Source: Euglena gracilis
Lineage: Eukaryota > Euglenida > Euglenophyceae > Euglenales
NCBI GenBank assembly: GCA_039621445.1
Contig: CP154955.1
Span: 57,816,619 to 57,880,618, forward strand
Reading direction: 5' to 3'
DNA length: 64,000 nucleotides
The notes under the pieces were generated by a model. It was not told the origin of the DNA. It was given only the letters and a program-made list of their open reading frames with translations, and made no database searches. The translations under genes were made by a program, and so were the position numbers. Of this stretch, positions 20,801-27,318 are shown piece after piece. Positions within the stretch are counted from its first letter, which is position 1. Each line of letters opens with the position of its first letter.

Positions 20801-21736
20801 AAACTGCTGGTACCTGTCAGCACAGAACCCACCCGCCACCCGCCCTGAGGCCGAGATTTGGTGACTCGGGCCTACTGACACCGCGGCGCGGGACCACGAG
20901 GCCAAACTGGAATTATCAAGTCATGGCATTGTGCCCGCGACGTCAACCGCCTGACAGGAGGCATCCAGCTGGGACGAATGGGGTGACTGCCCCAAAAATG
21001 CAATATCCTCCAGCCTGAGGAATCCTCCCACCCAGACCCACATCCTGGGAGGCCCGGGACAACAACCAGAAACCAGGCACCACCGCTGTTCGGTATTGAG
21101 GAGGAGCCTGGTTTTCCTCAGAGTGAATGGCCGAAACCCCTTCCCATGGAGGGCGGGGGGGGGGGCAAAAGTGGTCTGGGGCCCAAAAGCACTAAAAAAT
21201 TTGTTGGACCATTTTCTCCGCATTTGCGGTCAAATTTTGCCTTGGATCCCACAGGAACCGATCTCGGAGAATGGACCGTGGGAACCGCTAGGGCGGTCCC
21301 CAAGGAAATGAACACGAAACTTCGCTGTCCCGGCACGCTCAATGAAGCAGTAAGTCACAGGGAAATGGGCAAGGAGATTTGGCATTTTTCGGCGAGAACA
21401 GGTCGACATCAGGGGGGAAAAAATTGGTTCCTGGCATTCTTGGACCATCGCCCATCCACGCAAATCATCAAAAATATGTGCTTTTTTGACTTTTTTATTT
21501 TTGACCGTTCAAGCCCCAGTCTGCCCCTTGGTTGGCCCTTTGGCCGAAGGGGGGGGGGCGGTCCTTCAGAAAATTAAAAAAAACAACTTTCCAGTCCCTT
21601 GAGCACCGCCCTGTGAACGGCTTCTCCGTACCGGGGATGTCGAGGGGGGCGCCGGGCAGGAGACGATGAAGAAGAGGGCCCCGACGGCCCCCAGCACGCT
21701 GGAGGCGTACGCCACCACGAGGGTCGCCTCGTCCAT
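7558..21736 (-). CDS. Seven-transmembrane receptor, GPR157/cAMP-receptor-like (9 visible exons)
   Basis: A plasma-membrane G-protein-coupled receptor of the GPR157/Dictyostelium cAMP-receptor-like group. Ligand and G protein cannot be told from sequence. Exons, in order: 21632-21736, 18229-18293, 17734-17821, 16204-16312, 13412-13503, 11735-11860, 11004-11141, 8677-8754, 7558-7653; about 298 codons. Family features are LRTKSRQLLLFLSLA before and in TM2, a Cys before TM3 (TCTFQ), TASFFWTACIAVYVYLVV in TM3, WCFLD in extracellular loop 2, KLIPCAFLLLRVW in TM6 and SQGFFNCLIFVLLTRKIR in TM7. TM4 was not found and probably lies in an unseen exon between 13.5 and 16.2 kb. Introns 1, 3 and 6 are GT-AG. 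Introns 2, 5 and 8 lack GT-AG but have TIRs. Borders of exons 3, 4 and 8 are least certain. Confidence 0.8.
7808..8019 (+). mobile_element. Family A element, internal part
   Basis: Carries the family core: CTCTCCCAGGACATGCAACG, then AAAGGAGGTCGACATCGGGA, then CATCAAAAATA and CCCCGTTCGAGTTCTGG. The CAGGG terminus was not found. It abuts a family B-like end at 8020. Confidence 0.7.
8020..8530 (+). mobile_element. Family B-like sequences (CAGGGGTTTTCTTAAGG)
   Basis: Two B-type left ends in the same orientation, at 8020 and 8415, with a triple GGTGCTGGCTGGAAAAAA tandem at 8066-8120. Right ends were not resolved. The whole block sits inside receptor intron 8. Confidence 0.5.
8677..8754 (-). CDS. 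Receptor exon 8: TM7
   Basis: Reads LGAPDASQGFFNCLIFVLLT then RKIRAR; the SQGFFN/TRKIR pattern marks TM7 and its cytoplasmic end. The 3' border is set by the direct repeat GCGCGG at the start of the TIR-type intron 8. The 5' border is uncertain: starting at CTGGGC keeps phase 0 and family length, but no AG stands just before it. An AG|GTC acceptor 21 bases upstream is the alternative. Confidence 0.75.
8850..8889. repeat. (GAT)n microsatellite
   Basis: About thirteen GAT triplets in receptor intron 7. Confidence 0.95.
11004..11141 (-). CDS. Receptor exon 7: intracellular loop 3 and TM6
   Basis: Forty-six codons between CACACAG and CAG|GTGATG, phase 0 on both sides. Reads LEMRELQTKFKLIPCAFLLL, then RVWDAAYHTYTALFHSVQPL and AGWYLQ. 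The K.LIP..F..LRVW pattern is typical of TM6 in this receptor group. Confidence 0.85.
11735..11860 (-). CDS. Receptor exon 6: TM5
   Basis: Forty-two codons: SAALPLVGCWLVTAVMYVMA (TM5), then SWHVTQGAHFIPHTADRNSP and HE. It starts directly after the inverted repeat of intron 5 and ends in phase 0 at GAG|GTGTGC. Confidence 0.8.
11861..13411 (-). other. Nonconventional intron 5 of the receptor gene with 13-bp perfect TIR
   Basis: The two ends carry GGGGCCGGGCGAG in inverted orientation (11861-11873 and the complement at 13398-13410). No GT donor or AG acceptor fits the frame at the borders. Cutting at the repeats joins YA to SAALPLVG in frame and gives the family-expected spacing before TM5. Confidence 0.75.
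12718..13130 (+). repeat. Family F repeat
   Basis: Contains TGGCCGACCCCCC, GTGACTGACTGGTC, GGGGGTCGGTCAGCC and GGGTTGGTACAAAACG, the block order shared with copies near 6.7, 18.4, 27.8 and 30.8 kb. A hairpin, CGGCGCCTTTGGCGCCG, lies at about 12837-12854. Confidence 0.6.
13412..13503 (-). CDS. Receptor exon 5: extracellular loop 2
   Basis: Reads IDPTITRGSDVPWCFLDPRS then NVAWRVMGYA. WCFLD matches the WCW-type loop-2 cysteine region of GPR157-like receptors. The 5' side follows a GGCCCTG terminus with no AG. The phase does not match exon 4, consistent with a missing TM4 exon. The 3' side abuts the GGGGCCGGGCGAG repeat of intron 5. Confidence 0.7.
13550..13913. mobile_element. Family E element, TA-flanked, 364 bp
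   Basis: Ends are inverted: ACCCCCCCCAAAAATAAGAC at the left and AACCCCCCCAAAAATAAGAC on the reverse complement of the right, with TA at both flanks (13548-13549, 13914-13915). The interior repeats CCATGAAATGGACC three times and holds two GGCGCGAAGCGCC hairpins. It looks like a non-autonomous TA-inserting element. Confidence 0.7.
14801..15600. mobile_element. Family T element (CCTCCCCCCTTGTCCAAC), TA-flanked, 800 bp
   Basis: Left end CCTCCCCCCCCTTGTCCAAC; right end reverse-complemented CCTCCCCCCTTGTCCAAC; TA on both sides. Close to the right end, CCAACATCGTATACAAAAAG and a GTCGTTAGACAAG copy also occur in the 59.9-60.4 kb element. The interior is dominated by the GGCCATTTTTGGCC phased repeat. 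Confidence 0.75.
14950..15420. repeat. Phased TTTTGGCCA repeat
   Basis: Over forty imperfect units of the type TTTTTGGCCAC/TTTTGGGCAA at 9-12 bp spacing, close to one helical turn. The same pattern recurs at 19590-19830 and, sparsely, at 60070-60280. Confidence 0.8.
15633..16095 (+). mobile_element. Family A element interrupted by a nested inverted-repeat element
   Basis: A CAGGGCGGTCCTTA end at 15633-15646 is broken by a roughly 160-bp insert whose ends, CCCGGGAAACTGTCA and TGACAGTTTCCCGGG, are inverted (about 15652-15797). The family core resumes at 15815 (AAAAACTCCGCTCTCCCAGC) and runs to GGGCGGTCCTTAAG at about 16,090. Confidence 0.7.
16204..16312 (-). CDS. Receptor exon 4: TM3
   Basis: After a CCCGCAG acceptor it reads IWVATASFFWTACIAVYVYL, then VVKNPNRLFPAWGYR. 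This is the most family-diagnostic helix of the gene. The 3' end is open. Either CAGGGACCGCC (16193-16203) begins a TIR-type intron, or the exon runs to a GCG|GTGGTC donor at about 16,190. Confidence 0.75.
16350..16530. repeat. GTGGT/GTGCGGTGCA short tandem repeat
   Basis: Runs of GTGTGGTGTGG give way to GTGCGGTGCAGTGCGG. The complementary composition (CACACC, CACCGC) forms a second array at 37620-37815. Confidence 0.85.
17734..17821 (-). CDS. Receptor exon 3: TM2 end and extracellular loop 1
   Basis: Reads DLGQAIRFLTLRLDWTSEGT then CTFQSLFG; the Cys is the expected disulfide partner at the top of TM3. It ends in phase 1 at TTTTTG|GTGTGT. Joining to the next exon rebuilds the glycine of FGIWVATASF. 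The 5' border is uncertain by up to two codons because intron 2 lacks AG. Confidence 0.75.
17822..18228 (-). other. Nonconventional intron 2 of the receptor gene with 20-bp TIR
   Basis: No GT-AG at the borders. On the minus strand it opens CAGGGCGAAATGGGAAGCCC, and its other end, reverse-complemented, reads CAGGGCAGTATGGGAAGGCC, 16 of 20 identical. Flanking coding sequence on both sides matches one receptor family, so an intron must be removed here. Confidence 0.75.
18229..18293 (-). CDS. Receptor exon 2: intracellular loop 1 and start of TM2
   Basis: After a GCTGCCAG acceptor it reads HVGFEDLRTKSRQLLLFLSL, then A, which closely resembles the basic loop and TM2 start of GPR157. Twenty-one codons plus two bases run up to the CAGGGC terminus of the nonconventional intron 2. 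Confidence 0.8.
18432..18700 (+). repeat. Family F repeat
   Basis: Shows TTGAGTGACTGGTCTTT, GACCCCTGGGGGTCAGCC, GTGGCTGACTGG and CCAGGGTTGGTATGG, in the family F order. Confidence 0.55.
18912..18967. repeat. (GATTATTCGTG)n tandem array
   Basis: Five near-perfect 11-bp units. A second degenerate array with the same unit lies at 20120-20200. Confidence 0.9.
19014..19315 (+). mobile_element. Family A hAT-like MITE, ~302 bp
   Basis: Begins CAGGGCGGTCCTTAAG and ends GTGGACCGCGCT, with the internal landmarks GGGTCGACTTCGGG, TGTCGTCCATCCACCC and CCGTTCAAATCCCTGG. Flanking octamers GCAGGAAG and GCAGCAGG match at six of eight positions, consistent with an old 8-bp duplication. Confidence 0.75.
19321..19427. 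mobile_element. Short family B element, 107 bp, with perfect TIR
   Basis: CAGGGTGTTGCTTAA at the left and TTAAGCAACACCCTG at the right are perfect inverted repeats of 15 bp. Flanking octamers GCTAGCAG and CCTGGCAG match at six of eight. It contains the GGCTGGCTGGAAAAA block and lies directly beside the right end of a family A element. Confidence 0.75.
19446..19840. repeat. Partial family T sequence and phased GGCC repeat
   Basis: GTTCGTCTCCGACCAGGGGG and GGTGGTCGTTGGACAAGGGG match the start of the 14.8-kb element, followed by GGCCATTTTTGGCC-type phased repeat. No TA-flanked second end was found. Confidence 0.6.
21289..21613 (+). mobile_element. Family A hAT-like MITE, 325 bp
   Basis: TAGGGCGGTCC at the left and GCACCGCCCTG at the right are inverted. 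Flanking octamers GGAACCGC and TGAACGGC match at six of eight. The core contains ACAGGTCGACATCAGG and CATTCTTGGACCATCGCCCA. It lies just inside receptor intron 1. Confidence 0.8.
21632..21736 (-). CDS. Receptor exon 1: start codon and TM1
   Basis: Begins MDEATLVVAYASSVLGAVGA and continues LFFIVSC, a hydrophobic helix taken as TM1. Exactly 35 codons to a GTACGG donor. The ATG at 21734-21736 is preceded by GTAGCGGG, so an AG lies five bases upstream. In a euglenid this could be the spliced-leader acceptor, which is an inference. A family A element ends only 18 bp into the following intron. Confidence 0.75.
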
Positions 21737-21854
21737 CCCGCTACACCGGCCCGCCCCCGGCGGGGGCCGGGCCCTGCCGGGGCGGACCGGCCCTGACCCC
21801 CAAGTCCCCGAGTGACAGACGAGAGTTTTGTCCTGACCCGGAGGGGGGGGGGGG

Positions 21855-21940
21855 CAGGCAAACTGGGCCAGAAGCGAAGTTAGCGCCGGCCATAAACAGA
21901 CAAGAAGCCTTAGTGCAACTAAGGGGGGGGCAGGCACCCA
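21855..21940 (-). repeat. SINE-like repeat R85, inverted copy
   Basis: Reverse complement of TTAGTTGCACTAAGGCTTCT...GGCCCAGTTTG, nearly identical to the copies at 33, 37 and 51 kb. GGGGGGGCAGGCA is repeated on both sides (about 13 bp), resembling a target-site duplication. It is upstream of the receptor start codon. Confidence 0.75.
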
Positions 21941-22399
21941 CCGAGCGTCTTTTTCAGTCCCCGGGGTGCCCGACCACCCACCCACCCAGGGTGGTGCCCC
22001 CCCCAAATCGAACCATCTGAAGAATTTCCCAAAAATTTTCCGGCGCACACCCGTATCCAGATCCCAGATGTAATGGAACCCCCGGGGGGTGGTCCGGACC
22101 CTGACCCCCCTCACCCCCATTGGGGTTTCTGAGGTAGAAGGAAGCCTGGCACCAACCCACACCGAGACACCGAGGGCAAGGGTGCGGTGGTCACGTGGAG
22201 AGCCTTTTGGGGCCAATTTTTGATATCTAATTTTTTTCCTACGCGAGACCAACCCCAAAGGTGGCGACAACCTCTGTAACTGCACTTAGGGTGCAGCCCA
22301 TCTATACACACAGAGAGAGAGATATATCCATACATATATGCGTGTGTCTACATCTTTTTTTATTTGTAGTTCTATATCTATTTCTATCTCTATATCAAT

Positions 22400-22406
22400 A
22401 TCCATA

Positions 22407-22437
<31 letters not shown>

Positions 22438-22440
22438 GCA
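22400..22440. repeat. (TGTC)n microsatellite
   Basis: Eight or so CTGT units, preceded by a TCTATATC-type polypyrimidine stretch. Confidence 0.9.
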
Positions 22441-23244
22441 TCGACCCCCAACTTGAACTAGTTTTCTCAGCGAAGTAGGTGGAATGGATCCAAGCTTGAG
22501 CTGGCGTTGCTGGGGGGTGTGGGCGGGGCGGGGGGGGGGAGGGATGGCAAAAAAGGTGGTTCAGAAATGCCTCCAAGCATCGGACAAATGGGGGTCACAT
22601 GGTGGCAGGCAGCAACCTCCAACAAGCATGGGCCACTCGTGTGGGGTGTGAAAATAAGAGTGAGCTGGCTTCGAAATCTGAAATAACTGCCCATGAAAAC
22701 CCAGAAATGCCATTCCAGTTTTTTTTGTGCTTTAAGACCTCCCTGCCAAGATGGGGAAAATGGCATTTTTGGTGATCTTTTTAGGAAGGCCAATTTTAAC
22801 ACACGGATGAAGAACATCGAATGTGGGAGGAAGTATTTCGTTGTTTTTTTTTAAACTACACCGCAATGTTCTGCAAATTGTGCCATTGACACAGGAGGCG
22901 TGTCAACCGCTGGGGAAGACTGCCCCGTCGGTTCAAGCAGGACCCCGGGCCGGGTGCCCGACAGCCCAACGGGCAAGCGAGGGTGAGGGAGGAGAGCGGC
23001 GGCGCGCAGAGAGGGGCTGCGGAGCCTGGGTGGGGCGGGAGGGTCCGCCGACCCCCCAACAGGAAACCGCGGGACCCCCCAGCGGGGACCCAAAGATTTT
23101 GGGCCGTCTGAGGGCATTTAATGAAACAAAACAGGCGGGTCCGGGGGAACGCGCCGGAGCCCGTATCGAGACCACAGACCATGACTCCCGGGGGTGGGGG
23201 GGGGCACTTTCTCCCGGGCCCAAACCGACCCGCGCACTTTTTTC

Positions 23245-23430
23245 GAAAACCCACCCACCCACAATCAATGGCTGGATTTTGGGGGGGGGGGTCAACCACC
23301 CACCCACCCACCCAAAATCCAGCCAAAATCGGCCGAAAATGGCGGGGCAAAACCCTGAACCACACCTCCCACCCCCTTGGGGGGGGGTCCCGGGGCCCCA
23401 ACCCACCCACGCACTCTCAAAAACCCACCC
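23245..23430. repeat. Repeat P (CCCACCCACCC...AAAATCCAGCCAAAATC)
   Basis: CCCACCCACCCACAATCAATGG faces CCACCCACCCACCCACCC and AAAATCCAGCCAAAATCGGC. Shared with 31970-32080 and 51750-51870. Confidence 0.7.
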
Positions 23431-24889
23431 CGGGCGAGGGGTCACACAGGTGTTAAATGCATCTTGATCCAGACCCCCCGGGCGCCGCCATGGGACCCGC
23501 TGGGGGTGGTGGGGGTCAGCCTCGGCTCCAGACACCCCAATGGAACACTTTCGAGTTAAATTAATTAAATTCTTAAAGAAATTAAATAAATTAAATAAAC
23601 TCTTTCGAGGCAGGGAGTCACTGACCCAGGGGCCGGCGTGCACCGCGTGCACGTCTGCGTGCAGATCCTTCTCCGCATGGCTCCGGTGGCAAGAATTACG
23701 TGCAACCCAAATCATATTTTTCTTTGATAAACATCCAGTGGCCAAAAAAATCAATTGCCAACTTGTGATATTGTTAACCAATTTTCAGCACTTCTTTGGT
23801 AACCCCCCAATAAGTGTGCAGGGCCCTAATTATGCGTAGGGCCCTAATAAGTGCACACCCCCAAGGGTCCGAAACTAGCTCTCTAAAAACTGCGCACCCC
23901 CCCCCCAAAAGGAAGAACCGTTGCCACATCTCAGGTCGGAAATCACACAATTATGCTGACTTTAAATTTCTTCTCAAAACTGTCCTCCTCAGACCATATA
24001 CTCCCATCGTCCGAGCCCAAATTTGACACATAACCACTTGACCGTTGCTTGACACGACAAGAAAGGGAAAAACCGAAAAAGAGTGGTGGGAAATTGAGTA
24101 TTTCGCGCTTTGCCCTAACAAGTGTGCACCCCTTTGGGGTCCAAAACTACGTCCTTAAAAGTGCGCACCTGTGCAATTTTCAGGGGGGGTTACATTCTTT
24201 GGTCATTTTTGGTGCTTTGGACCTTGGTGTTTTTAGGTCGCGGTGCACCACGCGGTGCATGCAGGTCACACGCCGTGCATTCCCGGGGGGGGGGGGGCAT
24301 TCGCGAGGGCATTCCTGGGGGGAGGGGCAATTTGGCTCAAAGGCGGGAAATATTTGGCTGGCTGGAAAAGGCTGCTGGCTCATCTTCCCCCCCCCCGGGG
24401 TTTCCTGGTTGGAACTGGGCACGACTGGGGTGGACCTTAGCAAACAAAAAAAATTGAAAACATACCCCCAAAACTGCGGGATGTTTGAGGGAAAAAGCCG
24501 ACCACCATTGCTTGAAGTCCAGCAACACAGGTCTATTTTGCGGGGATTCAATGAACCATGGTCTGAGTTCGGTTTTTATATATACATACATACAGATATA
24601 TATGTGGGGGGGCCTTTGGGGGCACACAGGTGCAAAATGTGAAGCACACGCCAATGGCACCACGACGGTTGGACGGGCCGGTCAGGGGTGGGTGCAAGGG
24701 CGGTCAGGGAAAAGAGAGTGCCAGGTCAGGGAGCTGCGAGACAAGGGGCGGAGGGCAGCGGCCCGGAATGGCGTGACCGTGACAGAGGATGGCCAAGGAG
24801 CAGTTGCAAGGATGGGGTGCAGGGACTGTGCGCCGAACTGTTGCATGTATTTTAACCGGCAATGCTAAACTGTGTGCATGTTTGGGTGT

Positions 24890-25050
24890 GATGCACATAT
24901 GTGTATGTCTGTGCGTGTGTGTGTGTTAAACTGTGTGTGACGCACGTGTGTGTATGTCTGTGTGTGTTAAACTGTGTGCGACGCACATGTGTGTGTGTGT
25001 GTGTATGTCTCTCTGTGCGTGTGTTAAACTGTGTGTGACGCACATGGAGT
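24890..25050. repeat. TG-rich minisatellite with GTTAAACTGTGTGCGACGCA units
   Basis: Four units combine a TG run with GTTAAACTGTGTG(C/T)GACGCACATG. Confidence 0.85.
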
Positions 25051-25417
25051 GACGCGTCGTCTTGATCATCCGTCAGCCTGTTGAAACCAGCCCGCAAATA
25101 AATCAACAAACCCCGGTGCAGCCAGTGTTTCAATCCTTGAGGGGGCATCCTGCAAGTCCGGAGGCCGGCTGAAATCCTGCGGGCAGAGCGGGGGTGACCC
25201 GCCAGCACAGCAAAGAAAGCCATAGCGCGCAAGGCAAATTTTAAAGCACACCGGTGGAGCGTAGACGTTCGATCCCTGGCCCTGCGCCTGGTCCTGGGTC
25301 AGGGGTCTGATGGGCGGAGGCAGCACGGCGCTCAGAAGCGCCCACGGAGGTCGTGGGGGCGGCTGCGGGCTCCGAGGGTTTGGGGGGTGTGTGAGGGGAG
25401 GCAGAGAGTGCTCCTCG

Positions 25418-25920
25418 CAGGGCGGTCCTTGAGCAAAAAAAATAACAACAACTCTGCAGTTCTGGCACATTCAAATGAAATGGAACATGAACCTGAAACG
25501 GAATGCGAAATGAGTTCTGGCCATTCCTTGAGCATTTCACAAGGGCACCCAGGTGATGTTTTTGTCATTTTGTTTCAAATTTGCCAAAAATCGCCAAATT
25601 TTACAAGTTTTTGACAAAATCTGGGAATTTCTGGGTCATTTTCAGGTTTTTGCCCCTGTTAGGCAATAATTCCAACTTTGAAAAATTCTGCATCCTGATG
25701 AAAAATCCACAGGAAAAAGTGGCCTATGTTTGTCGACGTCGGGAGAAAAAAGTGACTTCTGGCATCCGTGGACCATTGCCAACCCAGCCAAAGCATCAAA
25801 GAATGTCGTATGACCCCGTTCGAGTCCCGGTTCGGCCCTTGGTCGCCCTTGCGCCTGGGGTCCATAAAGGGCGGTCCTCAACAAAGAAAGGAAAAATCCT
25901 GTCCCTTGTGGACCACCCTG
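25418..25920 (+). mobile_element. Family A hAT-like MITE, 503 bp
   Basis: CAGGGCGGTCC at the left and GGACCACCCTG at the right. Flanking octamers GCTCCTCG and TCTCCTTG match at six of eight. The core holds TTTGTCGACGTCGGGAGAAA and CCCCGTTCGAGTCCCGGTTC, the latter resembling a Pol III B box. It is longer than other copies because of AT-rich insertions at 25550-25690. Confidence 0.8.
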
Positions 25921-26139
25921 TCTCCTTGGGGTCGTGGGGTTCGGGCAGGCTGAGGGGGCACGACGGCAAGTGGGAGGCGTCTTGCAACAGAGGTGGATCT
26001 AGTCGGAGGCCAGAAGGTTTTTTGGGACCTCCTCAGTCCCGCTCGCGTTCAGAAAATTGGAAAGAACTGCTGACCCACCACTTCCCCTCTCCACCCCCGA
26101 GAGCCTGACTGGGATCTGGCCCCAGAACAGCAACAAGAG

Positions 26140-26440
26140 GCAGGAAACATATAAACATATAGGAAACATATACAGGAAACATATAAAAAATCAAAATAAT
26201 AAATAAATACAATAATGAAATGAAATGAAATAGTAAATGAAATAAATGAACGAATGAAATAATATACATACAATTAATCCAATAATGAATGAATGAATAA
26301 TTAATGATTCAATGAAATCAATCGTCATCATCGTCATCATCATCATCATCAGCATTATCATCACAATAACAACAACAACAACAACAATAAATAACAATAA
26401 ATTAACAAACAACAGCAATAATAATGAATGAATAATTTTT
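26140..26440. repeat. AT-rich short tandem repeats
   Basis: Runs of GGAAACATATA, GAAAT/GAATGAAT, ATCATC and AACAAC. Confidence 0.85.
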
Positions 26441-27233
26441 GGGTCAGAGCCAAGAACTCGAGCGTGGCAACCCATTTTGGCGCATTCCGTTGGGCGGATT
26501 CCAACCTGTTTTGGTCCTTTGTGAGGCCAAGAAAAAACCCCCTGAGGTAAGTCCCTTCTCTACAAGGTTCTGCCTCTGGAAAAAAATCCCTGGCCGGGGG
26601 TGAACAAAGGGATAGAGTGCAACCAGGGGAGGCGGGGATGGGTGAGGGGCCAAGAAGATGCCCCAGTACAATGTAAATATCATAGTTGGCAACTTGTTTT
26701 TTTCGGACGCTGTTTTTTCCTGTTTTCTTTTTAAAAAATTTAACAATTGAAAACAACTTGAACAATTTTCAAATTTAAGCAAACTTAACAATGTTTTTTT
26801 AAAAAAAACAAAAAGGCCAATTCCGATAAACATGGCACTGTGCCCTTCCACTGGCTGCGGCGAGGTGGGAGGTGCATGCGCACTGCTGCAACAGCTGCTG
26901 GTGAGCAAACACGCTTCACAAAACGGCCCTGTGGAACGTTGCTCCCTGGCAGGTTCTTTTGAAAGAAAACATCCGTGTGTTGAAGGAATTTCCTCCAACG
27001 TCACCAGGAAATCAATACACTTGCGTGGGCCCAAAAATTCAAATTTTTGAAGTTGGCACCTTCTGAGGTCCTTGCGTCAGTCCTGATGCCTGGCAAAGAT
27101 CAAAGCCCCGGCCACAATTAATTCAATTGATGTTCTTGACCCAAAAATGCTGGAAATTCTGAGGGCCTGCACAACTTTGGTAGGACCCACCCAGGGGTAG
27201 GTGAGGGGCCCCTGGGGCATCAGTGCAGGCGGC

Positions 27234-27318
27234 TTAGTAGCTGGAGGAGGAAGAGGAAGAGGAGCCGGAGTCAGAGGACACCGTCAGCTCGGGCAGCGGG
27301 CACCCTTCGCGTGAAGAT
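27234..27318 (-). CDS. WD40 gene last exon: Ser-rich C terminus
   Basis: Reads [20 protein letters not shown] followed by a run of Ser, Tyr and TAA (27234-27236). The acidic/Ser tail could be a CK2-type phosphorylation site (inference). The 5' border is 27318, or 27323 if the CTGCCAG acceptor is used. Confidence 0.7.

Larger units (their letters stand above)
21737..27233. other. Intergenic region between the two minus-strand genes
   Basis: Contains repeats R85, P, A and microsatellites listed separately. GC-rich, Pro/Arg-coding frames at 22930-23110 and 24650-24850 have no supporting family match or phase-consistent splicing, so I do not call exons there. If gene 1 has 5' untranslated exons they could lie here. 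Confidence 0.5.

Noticed and set aside
22933-23781. 282-codon minus-strand frame
   Set aside because: Runs through repeat P and poly-C; Pro/Gly/Arg composition comes from GC-rich repeats.
24852-25232. Minus-strand frame MAFFAVLAGHPRSARRISAG onward
   Set aside because: The first third looks protein-like, but the rest is the TG minisatellite. No splice borders or family match.
25800-25835. tRNA gene suggested by GTTCGAGTCCC
   Set aside because: No acceptor stem or D arm could be folded around it. The sequence recurs as part of family A.
26832-27050. Plus-strand MALCPSTGCGEVGGACALLQ with a GTGAGC donor
   Set aside because: An attractive first-exon shape, but no downstream exon could be found and neighbouring genes are on the other strand.
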